NCBI GenBank assembly: GCA_022820805.1
Contig: JAJEEV010000033.1
Coordinates: 59,398 to 123,397 of the forward strand
DNA: 64,000 nt
Reading direction: 5' to 3'
Source: Acidimicrobiia bacterium
GTDB taxonomy: Bacteria > Actinomycetota > Acidimicrobiia > Acidimicrobiales > Aldehydirespiratoraceae
How positions within the stretch are numbered: the stretch's first letter is position 1; every line of letters begins with the position of its first letter. Under the pieces are notes generated by a model. That model worked only from the letters and a program-made list of their open reading frames with translations, was not told the origin of the DNA and did not search any database. Positions 1 through 10,376 of the stretch are shown here, one piece after another. The translations under genes were made by a program, and so were the position numbers.

Positions 1-593
1 CCGGCCTCGTCGATCTTGCCGGCGGCGTAGAGCTTGCGGGCCTCCCACACGATGGTCCCCGAGCCGGTGCGACGGCCCTCGTGCCAGCCGTTGAGCATGG
101 GGCCCACCGACAGCGCGATGGCGGGCAGGTTCACGGTGGCCGCGGCCATCAGGCACGCGGGGGTGGTCTTGTCGCAGCCGATGGTGAGCACCACCCCGTC
201 GAGCGGGTAACCGTGCAGCACCTCGACGAGCCCGAGGTAGGCGAGGTTGCGGTCCAGGGCGGCGGTGGGCCGCTTGCCGGTCTCCTGGATGGGGTGCATC
301 CCGAACTCGAAGGCGACCCCGCCGGCCTCACGGATCCCCTCGCGCACCCGCTTGGCCAGCTCCAGGTGGTGCCGGTTGCACGGCGACAGGTCCGAGCCGG
401 TCTGGGCGATCCCGATCTTCGGCTTGTCGGACTGGAGCTCCTCGCGGGTCAGCCCGAAGTTCACGTAGCGCTCTAGGTACAGCGCGGTGAGGTCGAGTTC
501 GCCCCCCGCGCCGAACCAGGCCGCTGACCGCAACCCGGCGGAGCCGGCTGCGTCGACTCCACCGTGTGCCGGCGGGTCAGAAGAGGTGCTCAT
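1..593 (-). CDS. IlvD/Edd-family dehydratase, N-terminal part (runs off window)
   Basis: Dihydroxy-acid/sugar-acid dehydratase family, an Fe-S enzyme that converts a 2,3-dihydroxy acid to a 2-keto acid. I translated it by hand because it has no stop inside the window. It starts [12 protein letters not shown] at 593 and shows the family motifs '[20 protein letters not shown]' and '[13 protein letters not shown]' with the cluster cysteines. The sequence resembles arabonate/xylonate-type members more than biosynthetic IlvD, and the DenD-like dehydrogenase nearby also suggests sugar-acid catabolism. That substrate is inference. The gene is divergent from the SDR at 802. Only about 197 of an expected roughly 570 residues are inside the window. 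Confidence 0.88.
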   Translation of the reverse strand, partial: MSTSSDPPAHGGVDAAGSAGLRSAAWFGAGGELDLTALYLERYVNFGLTREELQSDKPKIGIAQTGSDLSPCNRHHLELAKRVREGIREAGGVAFEFGMHPIQETGKRPTAALDRNLAYLGLVEVLHGYPLDGVVLTIGCDKTTPACLMAAATVNLPAIALSVGPMLNGWHEGRRTGSGTIVWEARKLYAAGKIDEA

Positions 594-677
594 CAGGGCC
601 ACACTACCCGGCGGCGGTCGTGCCACTTGCGCCGCGACCGGCGGCGGTCGCCCGCTTCCGGGTCCTGCCTGCCGGCA

Positions 678-767
678 GCACGAGCGACCGGCTGCAGGTG
701 GCACGGGCGACCGGCTGCAGGTGGCACAGGAGACCGACTGCGGGGGCACGGGCGACGGGCTGCTGTG
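678..767. repeat. Four imperfect 22-23 bp tandem repeats between divergent genes
   Basis: Four head-to-tail units begin at about 678, 701, 724 and 746, with the core 'gcacgggcgaccggctgcag'. The first two are nearly identical and the last two are diverged. They sit between the dehydratase start (593) and the SDR start (802), so they may influence expression of one or both. The long ORF 487-1557 simply reads through this spacer in the SDR frame. No role is evident. Confidence 0.75.
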
Positions 768-801
768 GCAGCGGGACCCTCGCGCTGCGAGGATACGGCC
801 C

Positions 802-1557
802 ATGCAGGACCGCAGGATCGCGATGGTGACCGGCGCGGGAACGGGCGTTGGTCGAGCCGCGGCGCTGGCCCTCGCACGGGACGGCTGGCACGTGGTGGCG
901 GTGGGCCGGCGCGCGCAGCCGTTGGCCGGCACCGTCGAGGAATGCGAGCGTCTGGGCGGCTCCGGGTCGGCGGTTCCCGCCGATGTGAGCGATCCGGCGT
1001 CGGTGGCCGCCCTGTTCGACAGGGTTCGGGCCGATCGCGGCCGCCTCGACCTGCTGTTCAACAATGCCGGCACGGTGGCGCCGGCGGTCCCGGTCGACGA
1101 ACTCGATGTCGAGGACTGGCAGCGGGTGGTGAACGTCAACCTCAGCGGCTCGTTCCTGTGTGCCCGGCAGGCGTTCGGGATGATGAAGGCACAGGAGCCG
1201 GCCGGCGGGCGGATCATCAACAACGGGTCGGTCTCGGCCCACACGCCGCGGCCCAACAGCGCCCCGTACACCGCCACCAAGCACGCGATAACCGGGCTGA
1301 CCAAGTCGCTGTCACTCGACGGTCGGCCGTTCGGCATCACCTGCGGCCAGATTGACATCGGCAACGCCCGGACCGACATGACCGCCCGGATGCCCGAAGG
1401 CGTGGTCCAGGCCGACGGCAGCGTCAAGCCCGAGGCCACCTTCGATGCGGCCGACGCCGGCCGGGCCGTGGCCTACATGGCCAGCCTTCCCGCCGGCACC
1501 AACGTGTTGACCATGACCGTCATGGCCAACGGCATGCCCTTCGTAGGTCGCGGCTGA
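802..1557 (+). CDS. Short-chain dehydrogenase/reductase (classical SDR)
   Basis: NAD(P)-dependent oxidoreductase of 251 residues. The Rossmann motif is '[14 protein letters not shown]' near the N-terminus, followed by 'NNAG', a serine in 'NNGSVSA' and the YxxxK pair in 'APYTATKHA'. ATG 802 is chosen because it places the glycine motif at the usual distance from the N-terminus; the ORF-track start at 487 lies across the tandem repeats. It ends 5 bp before the next gene, so the two are probably co-transcribed. The substrate is unknown; neighbours suggest a sugar acid. Confidence 0.85.
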   Translation: MQDRRIAMVTGAGTGVGRAAALALARDGWHVVAVGRRAQPLAGTVEECERLGGSGSAVPADVSDPASVAALFDRVRADRGRLDLLFNNAGTVAPAVPVDELDVEDWQRVVNVNLSGSFLCARQAFGMMKAQEPAGGRIINNGSVSAHTPRPNSAPYTATKHAITGLTKSLSLDGRPFGITCGQIDIGNARTDMTARMPEGVVQADGSVKPEATFDAADAGRAVAYMASLPAGTNVLTMTVMANGMPFVGRG

Positions 1558-1562
1558 CGCCG

Positions 1563-2522
1563 ATGCGGGTCCTCATCACCGGCGCGGCGGGGATGATCGG
1601 CCGCAAGCTGACCCAGCGGCTGGTCGAACGGGGCCGCCTTCTCGACGAGCGGATCGACGCTGTGGATCTCGTCGACGTCGTGGAGGCGCCGGCCGACGCG
1701 GCGGTGTGCACCGCCCACACCGCCGATCTGTCCCGGCCGGGCGCAGCCGAGGCGCTGGTGTCGCTGCGGCCCGATGTGGTGTTCCACCTCGCGGGGGTGG
1801 TCTCCGGCGAGGCGGAAGCCGACTTCGACAAGGGCATGCGAGTGAACGTCGACGGCACCCGGCAGCTGTTCGACGCCCTGAGGTTCGCGCCGGGCACGGC
1901 CCGGGTGGTCTTCACGTCGTCGATCGCGGTCTTCGGTGCGCCGTTCCCCGACCCCATCCCCGACGACTTCCATCCCACGCCGCTCACCTCCTACGGCACC
2001 CAGAAGCTGATCGCTGAGGCGCTGCTGGCCGACTACAGCCGCCGCGGGTTCCTCGACGGTGTCGGGATCCGGCTCCCGACGATCAGCGTCCGCCCGGGCT
2101 CGCCCAACGCGGCCGCCTCCAGCTTCTTCTCGGGCATCATCCGCGAGCCGCTCGCCGGCCGGGAGGCACATCTGCCGGTGTCCCGTGACGTGCGCCACCC
2201 CCACGCCAGCCCCCGCGCCGCGGTGCGGTTCCTGGTCCATGCCGCCGAGATGGACACCGCCCGTCTGGGACCGCGCCGCAACCTCACCATGCCGGGCGTG
2301 TCGGTGACGGTCCGCGAGCAGATCGAGGCCCTCGGGCGGGTGGCCGGAGCAGCCGTGACCGACCTGATCCGCGAGGAGGCGGATCCCGCGGTCGCCGGCA
2401 TCGTCGCCGGGTGGCCCCAACGCTTCGACACGTCACGCGCCGCCAGCCTCGGGTTCGAGGCCGACCGGAGCTACGACGACATCATACGCGCCCATATAGA
2501 CGACGACCTCGGGAGCCGCTGA
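1563..2522 (+). CDS. NAD-dependent epimerase/dehydratase family, DenD-like (D-erythronate dehydrogenase type)
   Basis: Extended SDR of 319 residues. It opens with 'MRVLITGAAGMIGRKL' (NAD-binding glycine motif), then 'VVFHLAGVVSGEAE', 'VFTSSIAVFG' and the catalytic 'SYGTQK' (YxxxK). The 'HLAGVVSGEAEADFDKG' and 'RLPTISVRPG' stretches resemble D-erythronate/four-carbon acid sugar dehydrogenases (DenD). The gene is 5 bp downstream of the SDR and opposite the IlvD/Edd dehydratase, so a small sugar-acid module is plausible. The exact substrate is inferred. Confidence 0.8.
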   Translation: MRVLITGAAGMIGRKLTQRLVERGRLLDERIDAVDLVDVVEAPADAAVCTAHTADLSRPGAAEALVSLRPDVVFHLAGVVSGEAEADFDKGMRVNVDGTRQLFDALRFAPGTARVVFTSSIAVFGAPFPDPIPDDFHPTPLTSYGTQKLIAEALLADYSRRGFLDGVGIRLPTISVRPGSPNAAASSFFSGIIREPLAGREAHLPVSRDVRHPHASPRAAVRFLVHAAEMDTARLGPRRNLTMPGVSVTVREQIEALGRVAGAAVTDLIREEADPAVAGIVAGWPQRFDTSRAASLGFEADRSYDDIIRAHIDDDLGSR

Positions 2523-2555
2523 CCGGCAGGCCCGATCCAGAATCTAGATTTCTAC

Positions 2556-2590
2556 TGATTCTGGACAAAGTCTAGAATCAGTGGTATAGT
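2556..2590 (+). promoter_or_regulatory. furA promoter with overlapping 11-3-11 palindromic operator
   Basis: A -35 'tggaca' (2562-2567), a 17-nt spacer and a -10 'tatagt' (2585-2590) precede the GTG at 2597 by only 6 nt, so transcription probably begins at or next to the start codon (leaderless). An inverted repeat, TGATTCTGGAC-aaa-GTCTAGAATCA (one mismatch, 2556-2580), covers the -35. A further half-site-like 'agaatctaga' lies just upstream. This is the expected arrangement for FurA autoregulation of a furA-katG operon. Confidence 0.75.
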
Positions 2591-2596
2591 GGCGGC

Positions 2597-3052
2597 GTGA
2601 GCGACCACGCCGAGCAGATGCTCAGGGAGCACGGCATCCAGGTGACCGCCCAGAGGCTGGCCGTGCTGGGGGCCGTGTCGGCCCGTCCCCACGCCACCGC
2701 CGACGACCTCGTCAACGATGTGCGCGCCCACATCGGGGCGGTGTCCCGCCAGGCGGTCTTCGACGCGCTGGGAGTGCTGTCGGAGAAGGGCCTGATCCGG
2801 CGCATCCAGCCGGCACGGTCGGCGGCCCGCTACGAGGACCGAGTCGACGACAACCACCACCATCTGGTGTGCCGCCACTGCGGCCGCATGGTCGACGTGG
2901 ACTGCGCAGCCGGGTACCGCCCGTGCCTCGATGTCGTCGACGACTTCGGCTTCGCCATCGACGAGGCCGAGGTCATCTACTGGGGCCTGTGCCCCTCCTG
3001 CCGGAAAGCGGCCGCCGCGTCCGGCCAGGAACCACTCGATCAACACCACTAA
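2597..3052 (+). CDS. furA: Fur/PerR-family regulator FurA
   Basis: Metal-dependent repressor of 151 residues with an N-terminal winged helix (about residues 1-85) and a C-terminal dimerisation domain. The metal site '[13 protein letters not shown]' and a second CxxC in 'GLCPSC' give the structural zinc cysteines. GTG 2597 gives the normal Fur N-terminus and fits the promoter just upstream. It lies 24 bp before katG, the classic actinobacterial pairing in which FurA senses peroxide/iron and represses itself and katG. Its probable binding site is the palindrome over its own -35. Confidence 0.92.
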   Translation: MSDHAEQMLREHGIQVTAQRLAVLGAVSARPHATADDLVNDVRAHIGAVSRQAVFDALGVLSEKGLIRRIQPARSAARYEDRVDDNHHHLVCRHCGRMVDVDCAAGYRPCLDVVDDFGFAIDEAEVIYWGLCPSCRKAAAASGQEPLDQHH

Positions 3053-5299
<2,247 letters not shown>

Positions 5300-5366
5300 C
5301 GCCCGACACAGTCGGCCGGCGGCCGGGTGCCGCCCGGGTCGTCGCTCTGCCAGACTGAGGGCGCGG

Positions 5367-6623
5367 ATGACTGAGACCAGCGAGCCCACCCTCCTCGACG
5401 GCGACAGCTACATCGACGGGTGCCCCCACGCCCGCCTGGCCGCGCTCCGCGAGGCCGGCACCACCAGCTGGCAGCCGGGCACGGTCGATCCGAGCATGTC
5501 GCAGCCCGAGGTCTTCGGGGCATGGTTCGTGCACCGCTACGAGGAGGTCAAGTCGGTTCTGCGCGACCCGGCGACGTTCTCGTCGCAGCGGGGCACCGTG
5601 ATGCTGGTGGACCCCGCCCCGGACCGGGTGGAGGCCATGTCGAACATGCTGCTCAACATGGATCCGCCCAAGCACAGCCGCTACCGCCGGCTCGTCGCGG
5701 CCATCTTCACGCCCCGGCGGGTGGAGGAGCTCCGGCCCCGGGTGGAGGCCCTCGCCAAACAGGTCATCGACAGGATCGCCCCGATCGGGACCGCCGACGG
5801 CATCCACGACATCGCCGCCCCGATGCCGATGCGGGTGATCGCTGAGCTCCTGGGGATCCCCGAACGGGGCGAGCAACTGTTCGAGATCTCCAACCGGATG
5901 ACCGGCGCGGTGGATGACCGCGACCCCGAGACGCGGCTCCGGCTGGCGCTGGAGGCCGCCCTCGACATCCACGTGCTGGGCCAGGAGACGGCCCGCGAGA
6001 AGCGGGGCCGCCCCGACGGCACCGTCCTGTCGGCCTACGTGAACGGCACCCTCGAGGGTGTCGACGCCGACCAGCAGGGCGCGACCGACGAGGAGACGGG
6101 GTGGTTCCTGATGCTGATGGCGGTCGGCGGCAACGAGACGGTGCGCACCGCCACCGCGCAGGCCATCCGCATCTTCTCGCAGTGGCCCGGCCAGCGCGAT
6201 CTCCTGGTGTCGGACCTCGACCGCTACATGCCGGGCGCGGTGGAGGAGATCCTCAGGTACCGGGCCCCGATCCGCAGCATCCGCCGCACCACCAACGCCG
6301 ACGTGGAGATCGATGGCCAGCCGATGGGCGAGGGCACCAAGGTGGTCTGCAACTTCACTGCTGCGCTGCGCGACCCCCGGGCCTTCGACGATCCCGACAC
6401 CTTCGACATCACCCGCGAGCAGCCCCGCACCCAGCTGGCTTTCGGCTTCGGCGAGCACTACTGCCTGGGCGCCAACCTGGCCCGGCTCCAGTTGCAGGTG
6501 ATCCTGCGGGAGATCTACAGCCGTATTCCCGACATCCATCCCTCCGGCGAGGTCGTGCACCAGCCGTCGCCGCTCATCTCGGGACTGCTGAGTATGCCGG
6601 TGGCGTTCACCCCCGAGACCTGA
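5367..6623 (+). CDS. Cytochrome P450
   Basis: Haem-thiolate mono-oxygenase, 418 residues. It has the I-helix oxygen-activation segment 'MAVGGNETVRTA', a K-helix ExxR in 'EEILRYRAP', and the haem-binding loop 'FGFGEHYCLGANLARLQ' with the cysteine ligand. Sequence style resembles actinobacterial CYP124/125/142-type soluble enzymes, but the substrate cannot be assigned. It stands alone between katG and the arsR-like gene with no adjacent ferredoxin, so redox partners must come from elsewhere. Confidence 0.93.
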   Translation: MTETSEPTLLDGDSYIDGCPHARLAALREAGTTSWQPGTVDPSMSQPEVFGAWFVHRYEEVKSVLRDPATFSSQRGTVMLVDPAPDRVEAMSNMLLNMDPPKHSRYRRLVAAIFTPRRVEELRPRVEALAKQVIDRIAPIGTADGIHDIAAPMPMRVIAELLGIPERGEQLFEISNRMTGAVDDRDPETRLRLALEAALDIHVLGQETAREKRGRPDGTVLSAYVNGTLEGVDADQQGATDEETGWFLMLMAVGGNETVRTATAQAIRIFSQWPGQRDLLVSDLDRYMPGAVEEILRYRAPIRSIRRTTNADVEIDGQPMGEGTKVVCNFTAALRDPRAFDDPDTFDITREQPRTQLAFGFGEHYCLGANLARLQLQVILREIYSRIPDIHPSGEVVHQPSPLISGLLSMPVAFTPET

Positions 6624-6674
6624 CCGTCAGCGACGTCGTCTGCCTGGGCGAGCAGTCAGGTTGCCATCCCTCCA

Positions 6675-6686
6675 ATAATCGATTAT
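6675..6686. promoter_or_regulatory. 12-bp perfect palindrome upstream of arsR-like gene
   Basis: 'ataatcgattat' is a perfect palindrome 12 bp before the ATG of the ArsR-family gene. It stands out as AT-rich in a GC-rich region. It is a good candidate operator for that regulator; binding is inference. Confidence 0.55.
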
Positions 6687-6698
6687 CGTCGATGGTCG

Positions 6699-7031
6699 AT
6701 GGGTAGTGCTTCTGGGACCGAGAATCGGCTGACCCTCGGCCCTGGCGAGGCCGGCGAGTACGCGAGCTGGTTCCGGTGCCTGGCCGACGGCACCCGGCTG
6801 CGGGTGCTGAACGCAGTGGCGACGGCGGGCCGGCCGGTGACCGTGGGTGAGGTCGTGGACCGCGTCGGGGTGGGCCAGTCGACGGTGTCGCACCATCTGA
6901 GGATCCTGGCCGACGAGCAGTTCGTCTTCCTGCGGACCGAGGGCACGCGGACGCTGGTCACCGTCAACGCTGCCTGCCTGACTGAGCTGCCGGAGGCAGC
7001 GGCCCGCATCATGGGGTCCGATCCCCGATGA
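6699..7031 (+). CDS. ArsR-family winged-helix regulator
   Basis: Small transcriptional repressor of 110 residues. The recognition helix region reads 'VGVGQSTVSHHLRILADEQF' and the wing 'RTEGTRTLVTVN', typical of ArsR/SmtB proteins. The canonical 'ELCVCDL' metal motif of ArsR is absent, so the inducer is uncertain; a single Cys occurs in 'NAACLTEL'. The stop overlaps the permease start by 4 bp (ATGA), so the two are translationally coupled. It probably represses the operon through the palindrome at 6675. Confidence 0.88.
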   Translation: MGSASGTENRLTLGPGEAGEYASWFRCLADGTRLRVLNAVATAGRPVTVGEVVDRVGVGQSTVSHHLRILADEQFVFLRTEGTRTLVTVNAACLTELPEAAARIMGSDPR

Positions 7032-7990
7032 CGTCGCTGACCGGCACGGTGGTGCTGGTGGCGGAGATGGTGGCGCTGCTGCTGGGGGTGACGTTCGGTG
7101 TGACGCTGCTGCAGCGCCGCCTGGGCGATGAGACGATCCGGCGGTGGATGGGCGGGCCTCCCCGCCGGGCCGCCCTCAAGGGCATCGCGCTGGGCTTCGT
7201 GACGCCGTTCTGCACGTACTCGGCCATCCCGGTGCTGGTCGGGATGCGCCAGGCCGGCGTGCGGCCCGCGGGCTACGCGGCGTTCATCTTCGCGGCGCCG
7301 GTGGTCGATCCGGTGCTGGTGGGCGTGCTGGCCCTGATCGTCGGCCCGGCCGGCGCGGGCCTGTATGTGGTCGCAGCCTTCACGGCCGCGTTCCTGCTGG
7401 CTCTGATCGTCGACGCCGCCGACATCAGCCCGCACCTGAAGCCGGTTCCCGCCCTCGTCCACGCTCCCGCCTCGGGCGGACCCGCACCTGCCGAATCCCA
7501 GCCGTCGCCGCTGGCGCCCTGCTCATCGCCGGGGCCCCTGTCCTGCTCGTCGTCCGAGCCCGAGCCGTGGGACGGATGGCGCCACGAGTCTGCCGCGGCC
7601 TGGCGCCGGGCGTTGGCCCTGCTGCGGAGCATGGCCTGGCTGATGGCCCTGGGTGTGGGCATCGGCGCGGCCATCAGCCTGCTGGTCCCCGCCGATGCGG
7701 TCGTCGGCATCGCTGGCGCCGGCAACCCGCTGGCCCTTCCCACCGCCGCAGCGGCCGGCGTTCCGCTGTACTTGGGCACCGAGATGCTGCTGCCCATCGG
7801 CGACGCCCTCCACGCCGCCGGGGCCGGCTCGGGTGCCATCGTGGCCCTGGTGATCGCCGGGGCGGGCGCCAACATCCCCGAGTTCGCCCTGCTCACCAAG
7901 GTGGCCCGGGGCCGCCTGGTGGCCGCGTTCTTCGTCTACGTGTTCGCAGTGGCCGTAGCCGCCGGCCTAGTAACCGACCTCCTCCTATAA
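7028..7990 (+). CDS. ArsP-like permease (DUF318/UPF0718 family)
   Basis: Inner-membrane permease of 320 residues with about eight hydrophobic segments in two halves. The hallmark 'TPFCTYSAIPVLVGM' matches the conserved TPFCSCSxxP loop of ArsP-type permeases, with the second Cys-Ser replaced by Thr-Tyr. The halves are joined by an unusual Pro/Ser/Cys-rich cytoplasmic linker (about residues 145-190). Coupling to an ArsR regulator suggests efflux of an arsenical or similar soft-metal species. The changed loop means the substrate may differ from trivalent organoarsenicals. Confidence 0.8.
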   Translation: MTSLTGTVVLVAEMVALLLGVTFGVTLLQRRLGDETIRRWMGGPPRRAALKGIALGFVTPFCTYSAIPVLVGMRQAGVRPAGYAAFIFAAPVVDPVLVGVLALIVGPAGAGLYVVAAFTAAFLLALIVDAADISPHLKPVPALVHAPASGGPAPAESQPSPLAPCSSPGPLSCSSSEPEPWDGWRHESAAAWRRALALLRSMAWLMALGVGIGAAISLLVPADAVVGIAGAGNPLALPTAAAAGVPLYLGTEMLLPIGDALHAAGAGSGAIVALVIAGAGANIPEFALLTKVARGRLVAAFFVYVFAVAVAAGLVTDLLL

Positions 7991-8024
7991 CAACCGGCCA
8001 CTCACCAGCTAAGGCATCGGAAGA

Positions 8025-8762
8025 TTAGACGAGGCTTGAAGAGAACCCCACAGGGCCCTGTCGGGCTGCGTCGTCTCGATCCAGTAGGCGGTCGTCCAGA
8101 TCCGGCAAGCAGTCGTCCTGTTCCCATCCGGGTTGTGGGAAGTTCTCGCCGTGAGGCATTCGCACTCCGTAGACGGTCTGCCAGTACCAGCGCTCCGCCC
8201 TGTGCGAGCACACGGTCGCGGGGGCCCGGTAGGGAACGCCGCCCGCCTTGAGCCATCCAGGCGTCTCGCCCGCCACCCAAATGCCCCACTCTCGCGTGTC
8301 ATGGTCCCTGACAACACTCGCGACCGTCTGCTGGCCCTCGCACACCAGCGGCGGCGTCGAATGGAACTCAGTTCGGTCGTCTCGCTCCGGGTACCCGCGC
8401 ACAGCTGGAACGACTCCGTTAGACCGCGTCAGCGGATCGTTGATCGCGGGGATGTCGTTGGCCTGTTCGAACTCCGGCTGGGGATTGCTGGGCCCGTAGC
8501 TCAGTCGGCCTCCGAGGGCCGCCTGCCAGTACCAGCGCTCGGCTCGGTGGATGCTGGTTGCGAGCGGCGCGCTGTAAGGCTCGCCACCGGCGTGGAGAAG
8601 GCGGGCGCTGTCGTAGCCGCCGTAGTAGGGCGGTGTCCGGAACGCGCAGTAGATGTGAACACGCCAACGCTCATCGGACTCGGGCTCGTGCTGGACGACG
8701 CTCGCCCGCCAGTAGGCGGCGACCACCCAAACCCATCCCGTGCTGAACTGGCAGTATCTCAT
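8025..8762 (-). CDS. Unrecognised protein with two roughly 95-residue internal repeats
   Basis: I do not recognise this 245-residue protein. It contains two related copies of a domain, at about residues 20-113 and 127-228. Each copy has an 'ASVV' start, a Trp-rich middle, 'PYxAP' and the identical 'HRAERWYWQ' (residues 72-80 and 187-195), followed by 'PQPxxEQ'. No signal peptide or membrane segment is visible. ATG 8762 is preceded by 'gaggtg' at a good distance, and an AT-rich promoter-like stretch ('tatggt') lies just upstream. The repeat conservation argues that it is a real gene of accessory type. Confidence 0.7.
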   Translation of the reverse strand: MRYCQFSTGWVWVVAAYWRASVVQHEPESDERWRVHIYCAFRTPPYYGGYDSARLLHAGGEPYSAPLATSIHRAERWYWQAALGGRLSYGPSNPQPEFEQANDIPAINDPLTRSNGVVPAVRGYPERDDRTEFHSTPPLVCEGQQTVASVVRDHDTREWGIWVAGETPGWLKAGGVPYRAPATVCSHRAERWYWQTVYGVRMPHGENFPQPGWEQDDCLPDLDDRLLDRDDAARQGPVGFSSSLV

Positions 8763-8876
8763 GAGTCACCTCAATTTACAGTCATCTTCATACCATACCA
8801 GATGGAGGGGGCGAGGCAACGCAGCACGTCCCAGGCGTGTGGCGGCTGGCCGGCCGGCTGGTGTGAGCGACGGCCG

Positions 8877-9732
8877 TCAGAGGGTGGTGGTGCGGGCTAG
8901 GAACTGTTCGAGGTGGGTGGTGAGGACCTCGGGCTGGTCTATGGGGATGAGGGTGCGGCTGTCGTCGACCCACACCAGCTCGGCGTTGTCGAAGTGCTCG
9001 GCGAGGCGCACGGCGTGCTCGGGCGGCATCAGCTTCTCGTCGCGGGCCCACACGATGAGCACGGGGCCGTCGAAGGCGCCCTGCTGTTCGGCCCATTCGA
9101 GCAGTTGCGCCTTGCCGGGGACGCTGCGGAGGTACTTGTCGAGGTCGCGCCGCACCCTGGGGTTGTGGCGCAGCGGCTCGATCAGGCTCCTGAACTGGTC
9201 GTTGGGCAGGCGCTTCTTGGTGAGCGCCCCGCAGGTGAACGGCAGGTGCCTGATCAGGCGGGGGCGCAGGAGCTGCGCGGTGAGGAAGGTGCCGCCGGGC
9301 AGCGACGCGTTGAGGCACAGCAGCCGGCCGGGGGATACCGGGCGGGTAGTTGTCGAAGGCCTCGCACGACACCAGCACCAGGCTGCCGACGCGGTCCGAG
9401 CCGCCGGGAGCGACCACGAGCTGGGCGCCGCCCCAGCCGTTGCACACCAGCGTCACGTCGCGCAGGTCGAGCTCGACGAGGAAGCCGGCGATCATGCGGG
9501 CGAGCGACTCGAGGCTGAGGTCGGCGTCGTCGGGCATGGGCGTGCGGTGGGCGCCGAAGGGCAGCTCGGGCACGATGCAGCGGTAACGGTCCCGCAGCTC
9601 GGCGACGACGGGGTCCCACAGCGTGCCGTTGGTCAGCACCCCGTGCAGCAACACCACCGCAGGCCCGTCCCCACCAGTGTCGGAGTACATGAGCCCAGCC
9701 GAAGACGGCCCTTTGAGAGCGCGAGTAGCCAC
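8877..9732 (-). pseudogene. Alpha/beta hydrolase interrupted by a frameshift in a C5 run
   Basis: The N-terminal half reads 'GPAVVLLHGVLTNG' (oxyanion loop) and 'LVCNGWGGAQ' (nucleophile elbow, with Asn rather than Ser just before the Gly). At about 9330, just after 'DNYPPGIP', the frame shifts by one. The C-terminal half continues in a second frame with 'GRLLCLNASLPGG', 'PVLIVWARDEKLMP' (acid) and 'DDSRTLIPIDQPEVL', ending at 8877. One extra base in the run 'tatccccc' (coding strand) accounts for it. It is either a recent inactivation or a sequencing error. The start could also be ATG 9690. The catalytic His in the usual 'SxH' position is also not obvious, being replaced by 'SRT'. Confidence 0.75.
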
Positions 9733-9738
9733 CCTGGG

Positions 9739-10191
9739 CTAGGCGGCCATTCGGATTAGCCGGTCGCCGGTCTTGGTGTCGACGTAGGCGAAGCTCTGAG
9801 GCGGTCGGAAACCCTCGGGCTTCGCTCGCAGGTCTTGAAGGGGAATCTGCCGGCTGAACGCTCGCGGTCGAATCAGCGTCAGAGCGGCGCCCACGTCGAC
9901 GCCCTCGAAGTACTCCTGGAACTCGTTGTAGAGCAACCCAGCGCCAGGGCCGTGCTCTCGCCACAGGGTCGGGAGGTCTAGGGGCTGAACGCTGGTGATG
10001 ATGCACGTGCCGAGGAGCGCTCGCACCGGCGACGCCGCATACAGCAGCGCCCGTGTCGGCACCACGATCTTGGGCTCCGTGCGTCGCAGCTCAACGGTCT
10101 TGACGCCCGCGAGGATGGCCTCCGCGAATCTCGGCTTGAGCGACAGAACGACCATCCGGTCCGGGTCGAGTCCCTGCACCTCAAGCGTCAT
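9739..10191 (-). CDS. ASCH-domain (PUA-like) protein
   Basis: A 150-residue protein with the ASCH motif 'VLSLKPRFAEAILAGVKTVELRR' at the N-terminus. The family shares the PUA-like beta-barrel fold and is proposed to bind RNA or modified nucleotides. A purine-rich 'gaggagggg' lies upstream of ATG 10191. It is divergent from the GIY-YIG/RAMA gene, sharing a 185-bp spacer, and sits in the accessory, defence-like part of the window. Its specific role is unknown. Confidence 0.75.
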   Translation of the reverse strand: MTLEVQGLDPDRMVVLSLKPRFAEAILAGVKTVELRRTEPKIVVPTRALLYAASPVRALLGTCIITSVQPLDLPTLWREHGPGAGLLYNEFQEYFEGVDVGAALTLIRPRAFSRQIPLQDLRAKPEGFRPPQSFAYVDTKTGDRLIRMAA

Positions 10192-10376
10192 TGCTTCTCA
10201 TCCCCTCCTCGTAGAACCCGTGGACCGCGCCCTCATCGATCGTGTTCATACTGTCGCACAAGCAGCGATTGTGTACCGATGTCGCCGGTTGTCGGACTCA
10301 GCTCTCCGAGTCAGTTATCCACAAGCCCTCACGTGCCAGTTCCGGGGAGCCCATGGGTGTCGGTTAGTGTTCCGCT

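Noticed and set aside
678-767. Possible CRISPR array
   Set aside because: Units are contiguous with no unique spacers, and no cas gene is present.
487-1557. 356-residue plus-strand ORF
   Set aside because: Its first 105 codons read through the antisense of the dehydratase start and the tandem repeats; the real SDR begins at 802.
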